DNA of 64,000 bases from Nodosilinea sp. WJT8-NPBG4 (GTDB lineage Bacteria > Cyanobacteriota > Cyanobacteriia > Phormidesmidales > Phormidesmidaceae), in assembly GCA_019359285.1 (NCBI GenBank), contig JAHHHQ010000059.1, forward strand, positions 20,045 to 84,044, read 5' to 3'. Positions 60,380 to 64,000 of this stretch are shown in pieces. The position numbers were made by a program, and so were the translations under genes. The notes under the pieces are model-generated. The model was not told the origin of the DNA. It saw only the letters and a program-made list of their open reading frames with translations, and ran no database searches. Position 1 is the first letter of the stretch. Every line of letters starts with the position of its first letter.

Positions 60380-61537
60380 ATGCACATCGCGTGGCTTGGC
60401 AAAAAATCGCCCTTTTGCGGCAACGTCACCTATGGCCGAGAGGTCACCAACGCGTTGCTTGAACGCGGTCATCGGGTGACATTTCTCCATTTTGCCCAGT
60501 CTCAGGATGGCCACAGCCGGGGAAGTTATGCGGAGCGATCGCAGGAAGTGCCGCTGCCCTTTCTGTTCAAGTCGCAGATCCTCACCATTCCTTCGCTGAA
60601 GTCAGGCAAGCTGCTGGCAGAGACGCTAGAGCGCATCCGGCCCGACCTGGTGCATGCGTCGCTGACCCTATCGCCGCTCGATTTTCGACTGCCGGAGATC
60701 TGTGCTGAGCTAAATATTCCCCTAGTGGCCACCTTTCACCCCGCCTTTGATCGCCGGGTGCGCAGTCTGACCTCGGGCACCCAGCACCTCACCTACCAGC
60801 TCTATGCTCCCTGCTTGGCCAACTACGATCGCGTCATTGTGTTCTCAGACCTGCAGCGCGATCTGCTGACCAAGCTTGGGGTGCCCGACTCTACGCTGGT
60901 TGTGATTCCCAATGGGGTCGATACCCGCCGCTACTCGCCAGGGCCATCAGCGGTGAAGACCGATCTCTACGCCCGCCAGCTATTTGTCTACCAGGGCCGC
61001 GTCTCCCTAGAGAAGAATGTGGAGGCTCTGCTGCGGGGCTGGCGCCAGGCCGACATGGGGCCAAACTGCAAGCTGGCGATCGTTGGCAGCGGCCCCCTAG
61101 AGGCTTCGCTGAAGCGATACTACGGCGACGAGAACGACATTATCTGGCTGGGCTACCTGGCCAACGAACAGCGCCGCATCGACATCCTGCGAGCGGCGGA
61201 TGGGTTCATTTTGCCCTCTCTGGTGGAGGGACTGTCGCTGTCGCTGCTCGAGGCAATGGCCTGTGGTGCTGCCTGTATCGCCACAGATGCCGGGGCTGAT
61301 GGCGAAGTGCTGGCGGAGGGGGCAGGCATTGTGCTCGATACCCAGCGGGTGTCAACTCAGCTGCAAACCATTTTGCCGATCTTGCGCGACCATCCCGAAA
61401 TTACTCAGCTGTTGGGGCACAAGGCTCGCGAGCGGGTGCTCCAGCGCTATACGCTGAAGGACAATATTTCTGCCCTAGAGACTATGTACAGTCAGGTGAC
61501 GGCGGAACAACGCCTGATGTGTGGGCAGCGGGCCTAG
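60380..61537 (+). CDS. Family 4 glycosyltransferase (DgdA-like candidate)
   Basis: 385 residues with the GT-B fold. The N-terminal MHIAWLGKKSPFCGNVTYGR has the opening glycine region, and ATFHPAFDRR follows. The nucleotide-sugar domain begins around IPNGVDTRRYSPGPS, and the donor-site EX7E motif is visible as ILPSLVEGLSLSLLEAMACG. Soluble or membrane-associated. From memory it resembles the cyanobacterial digalactosyldiacylglycerol synthase DgdA (GT4), but I cannot verify this, so only the family is claimed. Confidence 0.82.
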   Translation: MHIAWLGKKSPFCGNVTYGREVTNALLERGHRVTFLHFAQSQDGHSRGSYAERSQEVPLPFLFKSQILTIPSLKSGKLLAETLERIRPDLVHASLTLSPLDFRLPEICAELNIPLVATFHPAFDRRVRSLTSGTQHLTYQLYAPCLANYDRVIVFSDLQRDLLTKLGVPDSTLVVIPNGVDTRRYSPGPSAVKTDLYARQLFVYQGRVSLEKNVEALLRGWRQADMGPNCKLAIVGSGPLEASLKRYYGDENDIIWLGYLANEQRRIDILRAADGFILPSLVEGLSLSLLEAMACGAACIATDAGADGEVLAEGAGIVLDTQRVSTQLQTILPILRDHPEITQLLGHKARERVLQRYTLKDNISALETMYSQVTAEQRLMCGQRA

Positions 61538-61912
61538 GGAGTAGTGCGCAGACAGGTTGAGATCAACGAACGGTATGATGCACAGAAACAGCATCGCTCC
61601 AGACCGAATCCTGATATCCTCAAATTTGCTTCAACGTCATCGAAGCCAACCAAAGTAGCCTGTAAAGGCTTCGCAGCCTCGTGACTATTTGATAATGGAA
61701 TGAAATGGGGTATTGGCCTGGTTTACTGCTGCCTATGTTGTAGAGTTAGTGCTGTACAGCGATCGCGATTAGCAACACAATCGGTGCACTACTAATCGCG
61801 ATCGCTGTTAACGTTGTTTAAGCCAGAGAGAATTACTTTGCTTTCCGGCAATTCGCTGAGATCTATATACTCCTGCTCCGAGAAACTTATGGCTTCAAAC
61901 TTTTAAGGGGGA
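61538..61912. other. Gene-free stretch with HIP1 hairpin
   Basis: About 375 bases between convergent genes. It contains the 17-bp inverted repeat at 61756-61808. No ORF or RNA gene is supported. Confidence 0.45.
61756..61808. repeat. 17-bp inverted repeat with HIP1 in both arms
   Basis: ACAGCGATCGCGATTAG (61756-61772) and its exact complement (61792-61808) with a 19-nt loop; both arms carry GCGATCGC. It may act as a terminator between the convergent genes. Confidence 0.7.
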
Positions 61913-62218
61913 TTAAAAAGAGATCTCTGGGGTTGTAACAGCAACGCCACCACCATAGACGTCATAGGTAACATCTGTGGTTTGAGACACTTTGATTTGC
62001 ATTCTGGCGCGTGCGACTGAGCCAGTCCCAACTGATAACTGTTTATAGTCTGAGCCGTTAAGAGTTTGTTTTTGGCTGTCGAATCCTAAGAAACCTACGC
62101 CATAACGAACTTTAATTGAAGCACCGACAGGAAGTTTGAAAAAGGCCTTTCCATTGGCATTCCAAAAGCTTTCAACGGTTCTCCAATCTCCTGCTTCAAT
62201 GCGCTTGGTGCGAATCAT
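61913..62218 (-). CDS. Small beta-rich protein, unknown
   Basis: 101 residues from ATG 62218, with AAGGAGA about 8 bases upstream; the frame is open to 62353 but lacks an RBS there. The sequence alternates hydrophobic and polar residues (FFKLPVGASIKVRYGVGFLG, ARMQIKVSQTTDVTYDVYGG), suggesting a small beta-sandwich or jelly roll. There is no signal peptide and no motif I recognise. AT-richer than the core genome. It lies directly downstream of a second small beta protein gene. Confidence 0.65.
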   Translation of the reverse strand: MIRTKRIEAGDWRTVESFWNANGKAFFKLPVGASIKVRYGVGFLGFDSQKQTLNGSDYKQLSVGTGSVARARMQIKVSQTTDVTYDVYGGGVAVTTPEISF

Positions 62219-62354
62219 AAACTTATTCTCCTTGTGGTTGTGATCAGAATCGACAAGTAATTCAGAACTCAGCTCTGAGATCTTCTGCTTATCTACTGCA
62301 TTGCAACGGTTAACCGGGAGCATGCCACCTTTACAAGAGAGTATTTTACTCATA

Positions 62355-62386
62355 AGCTGAAACGCTCTATTTGTGAGCTTTCAGCT
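62355..62386. terminator. Hairpin between the two small-protein genes
   Basis: AGCTGAAA-c-GCTC ... GAGC-TTTCAGCT: 12 paired bases with one bulged C and a 7-nt loop. It lies about 75 bases after the 62459 stop and could terminate or modulate transcription of the pair. Confidence 0.5.
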
Positions 62387-62458
62387 ATCTTTTACGTTAA
62401 TACTCCAGTTATGAACCTTTCAAAGTGACATGCACCCTGGTTAAACCGCACCCTAGTA

Positions 62459-62788
62459 TTAAGGTCTCACGTCATATGTAAAGACGTAGTCGGCACCGTC
62501 AAGCGTGAAACTAGCGCTGGAGTTTTCCACCGGGGTATCACGAATTACAACAGTACCGAGATGATCGTTGTAGTCGGGCCAGCGCCCTAAGTCTAAATCC
62601 CATAATTTAACCTTAGCTCGGACAGTGAACGGGAGTTCGTCGTTAATCTCGAAGACCTCTCCGTTGTTCATATTCTCTCGGTAGGTTTTGCGGCCAGCGT
62701 TGGTAAACACTTCCAAAAGGCATTCATCCGAGCCGAAGGTGTCTTCGGTTTCGTTGCAGGTCAGCGATTTGATAAATAGAGATGCCAT
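62459..62788 (-). CDS. Small C2-like beta-sandwich protein
   Basis: 109 residues from ATG 62788, RBS AGGAGA 6 bases upstream. The sequence reads FIKSLTCNETEDTFGSDECL, AKVKLWDLDLGRWPDYND, then HLGTVVI and a beta C-terminus. The W-D-x-D-(x)n-D-Y-N-D-x-L-G turn resembles the calcium-binding loop of C2 domains, so a Ca-binding or membrane-binding role is possible. There is no signal peptide. AT-rich accessory region; partner of the gene at 61913-62218. Confidence 0.65.
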   Translation of the reverse strand: MASLFIKSLTCNETEDTFGSDECLLEVFTNAGRKTYRENMNNGEVFEINDELPFTVRAKVKLWDLDLGRWPDYNDHLGTVVIRDTPVENSSASFTLDGADYVFTYDVRP

Positions 62789-63035
62789 GGTATTTCTCCT
62801 GATTTTGGCAAGGGATTTGTTGTAATATTGAGCAGCCCTTACCAACCTGCTCGATATTACAGAACAACCGAATGCTGTGAGTTTTCAGTATGTAGCTTTC
62901 TCGGCATCCAACGAGTTTGAAGCTCTTCGTTGGTTTGTTTCTATATCCACTATGGAACATGCAACTCAGCGGTGGTATTACCCTTGAGGGTACTTTTGAG
63001 GTTATTGCGATTTCATTTCACCGATCACTCATCAG
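62789..63035. other. Gene-free stretch
   Basis: About 250 bases between the C2-like gene and the attC-like site, with a small hairpin near 62905-62930 (CCAACGA / TCGTTGG). It presumably holds the promoter of the small-protein pair. Confidence 0.4.
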
Positions 63036-63119
63036 GCTAACGACTAAGCTCACTCGCTGCTGGAGGCGAAGAGAGGAACGCACGGAGCTGTAATCGACTA
63101 TGTGCAGCGTCTTGTTAGC
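63036..63119 (-). other. attC-like recombination site
   Basis: 84-bp imperfect palindrome. On the minus strand it reads GCTAAC - 5 nt - GCTGCAC ... GTGAGC - 6 nt - GTTAGC. The outer boxes pair perfectly like R''/R' (consensus GTTRRRY, one mismatch). The inner boxes pair with one unpaired base in the first, as in integron attC L boxes. It lies 10 bases after the stop of the VOC gene, the normal place of a cassette attC. No integrase is in the window. Confidence 0.5.
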
Positions 63120-63129
63120 TTGCAGTTGG

Positions 63130-63507
63130 CTACGCCGCAACTTCGTTGATTTGCACTGTGCGCCCGCTTGGGTCTACGACGTTTACCCAATACCCCCAAG
63201 CTGATTCTTTTGGCGTTGACTTTGGCTTTACTCCTAATTTAAGCAACTCCGCCAAAGTACTGTCGAGGGACGCAACATTAAATCCCAACATTATTGTGTG
63301 AGTATTCGATTCCTGAGACGAATTGGCTTTGCTTGGATACAATTCCAAAACCAAACCGCCGAAATCACATGAGTAATGAACTGGGCTGGAACCATGTTTC
63401 TCTTGGACAAGCGTAATGCCAAGTGCGTGATAAAACGCTAATAATGCTTCAATGTCAGTTGCGCGAATGACGATGAGCGAAAGCGCGGTTGATTGCATGT
63501 TTTTCAT
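63130..63507 (-). CDS. VOC/glyoxalase-fold protein, likely cassette-borne
   Basis: 125 residues from ATG 63507 (MKNMQSTALSLIVIRATDIE); the frame is open a little further. One VOC unit: beta-alpha-beta with LIVIRATDIEALLAFYHALG, VHYSCDFGGLVLELYPS and WGYWVNVVDPSGRTVQINE. The metal site seems partly lost (His in the first strand is replaced). VOC proteins include glyoxalases and antibiotic-binding proteins and are frequent integron cassette products. AT-rich. The stop is followed at once by an attC-like site. Confidence 0.78.
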   Translation of the reverse strand: MKNMQSTALSLIVIRATDIEALLAFYHALGITLVQEKHGSSPVHYSCDFGGLVLELYPSKANSSQESNTHTIMLGFNVASLDSTLAELLKLGVKPKSTPKESAWGYWVNVVDPSGRTVQINEVAA

Positions 63508-63878
63508 TGTGACGTGGATTGGATGACAACAGAACAATCCCCGCACTGCAAGCCAACCATGTATTACGGCAGCCTCGCCGGAATCGATCGCCCTATCAAA
63601 ATCCTACGCCCACCCCAACGACTGGAGCGACCCCATCCCCGTGCCCGCCAGAACGGGCGAGACCGAATCACCCAGCGGCGACCAAACATGGATGGCCATC
63701 CTGACTAAAACCCTGCTGATTGAGTAAGCCTCAGTAGATCGAAAAGGCTTCTCTCAGCCTTGATGCCCTCACCCCAAACCCCTCTCCCAATGTTGGAAGA
63801 GGGGCTTTGAGTCTTTCCGCCAGCAACTCTGTTCCTGATTACGGGGTATTGAGCTGATCGCCCGTGGATGATTTTCTA
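63508..63878. other. Spacer with decayed frame and dispersed repeat
   Basis: From 63531 to 63727 one frame is open with protein-like text (HPNDWSDPIPVPARTGETES ... MAILTKTLLIE, stop at 63725) but no start, possibly a gene remnant. At 63779-63804 a CCCCTCTCCCAA / TTGGAAGAGGGG palindrome with one mismatch is a common dispersed cyanobacterial repeat. Confidence 0.4.
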
Positions 63879-64000
63879 GGGCGTGTCATCAATTAGGTAA
63901 GGTGGGAGAAGTTGAGTTTCAGCTTTCTGATACTGATGCCAACCCGCCGCTATGCCCTACGCGATGACCAATGGGAACGAATCAAGGATTGGCTGCCTGG
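63879..64000 (+). mobile_element. Left end of an IS5-type insertion sequence (partial)
   Basis: A terminal-repeat-like GGGCGTGTCATCAATTAG at 63879 is followed by ATG 63936 and MPTRRYALRDDQWERIKDWL, the N-terminus of IS5-family (DUF4096-type) transposases. The element runs off the window end. CTAG lies at 63876-63879, a plausible target site. Confidence 0.75.

Noticed and set aside
62355..62386. Second attC site
   Set aside because: The hairpin has a bulged base but is only 32 bases long and lacks separate R and L boxes; more likely a terminator.

Overview
This window is chromosomal DNA from a cyanobacterium, most likely a filamentous or Leptolyngbya/Nodosilinea-like lineage. The HIP1 octamer GCGATCGC is very frequent in coding and non-coding DNA. 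The gene content is also typically cyanobacterial: a carboxysome-type Rubisco activase with an RbcS-like tail, the NDH-1 subunit NdhS, heme oxygenase for bilin synthesis, a Gap2-type GAPDH, an SLH-domain protein, DUF29 and a KaiC-like ATPase. No rRNA, CRISPR array or prophage was seen.

Layout. 0-17.7 kb holds a flavin monooxygenase, an internally duplicated lipoprotein, a GntR regulator divergent from a dienelactone hydrolase, an SLH protein, Rubisco activase, a KaiC-like ATPase followed by a diguanylate cyclase (separated by a perfect 152-bp tandem duplication), HIU hydrolase, a Tat-type Rieske protein, MetH, DUF29 and TtcA. 17.9-21 kb has a polysaccharide deacetylase, a phosphoesterase, TrmB and tRNA-Arg(CCT). 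21.05-24.1 kb is a visibly AT-richer accessory segment right after the tRNA: a truncated HNH fragment, a 552-codon HNH-motif protein of unknown function, and a divergent XRE regulator/small-protein pair sharing a strong promoter region. 24.3-33.7 kb holds an ABC exporter pair, a HEAT-like protein, recA, a FetAB-type ABC pair, an SDR protein and a DMT exporter. 33.8-39.3 kb is a same-strand cluster (DUF2207 membrane protein, coiled-coil membrane protein, VWA plus solute-binding protein, Ser/Thr kinase) whose first and last products both end in five glycines. 39.8-42.1 kb encodes an HTH-NACHT NTPase of the bacterial NLR-like class, a plausible anti-phage gene. 42.1-61.5 kb is mostly housekeeping: lnt, heme oxygenase, a universal stress protein, a thioesterase, a pentapeptide protein, radical SAM, TPR, gap2, murC-murB, an amino-acid oxidase, ndhS, recO, MFS and a GT4 glycosyltransferase. 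61.5-64 kb is again AT-rich accessory DNA: two small beta-sandwich-like proteins, a VOC gene followed by an attC-like (integron cassette) site, and the left end of an IS5-type element running off the window.

Two families of short repeats cross gene boundaries. An octamer family (GTGGATGG-like) lies inside rca, metH (twice) and lnt and also between genes. A second family (AAGGT..TAGGGTTCAAGG-like) lies in metH and in three intergenic sites. In the proteins these repeats become Pro/His/Ser-rich linkers placed between domains. Palindromic REP-like units are also scattered, especially at 44.6-48.2 kb.

Best candidates for something undescribed are the kinase/VWA/DUF2207 cluster with its shared Gly5 tails, the HTH-NACHT protein, the HNH protein island beside tRNA-Arg, and the attC-like VOC cassette with the two adjacent small proteins. 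All functions are read from motifs; no database search was possible.
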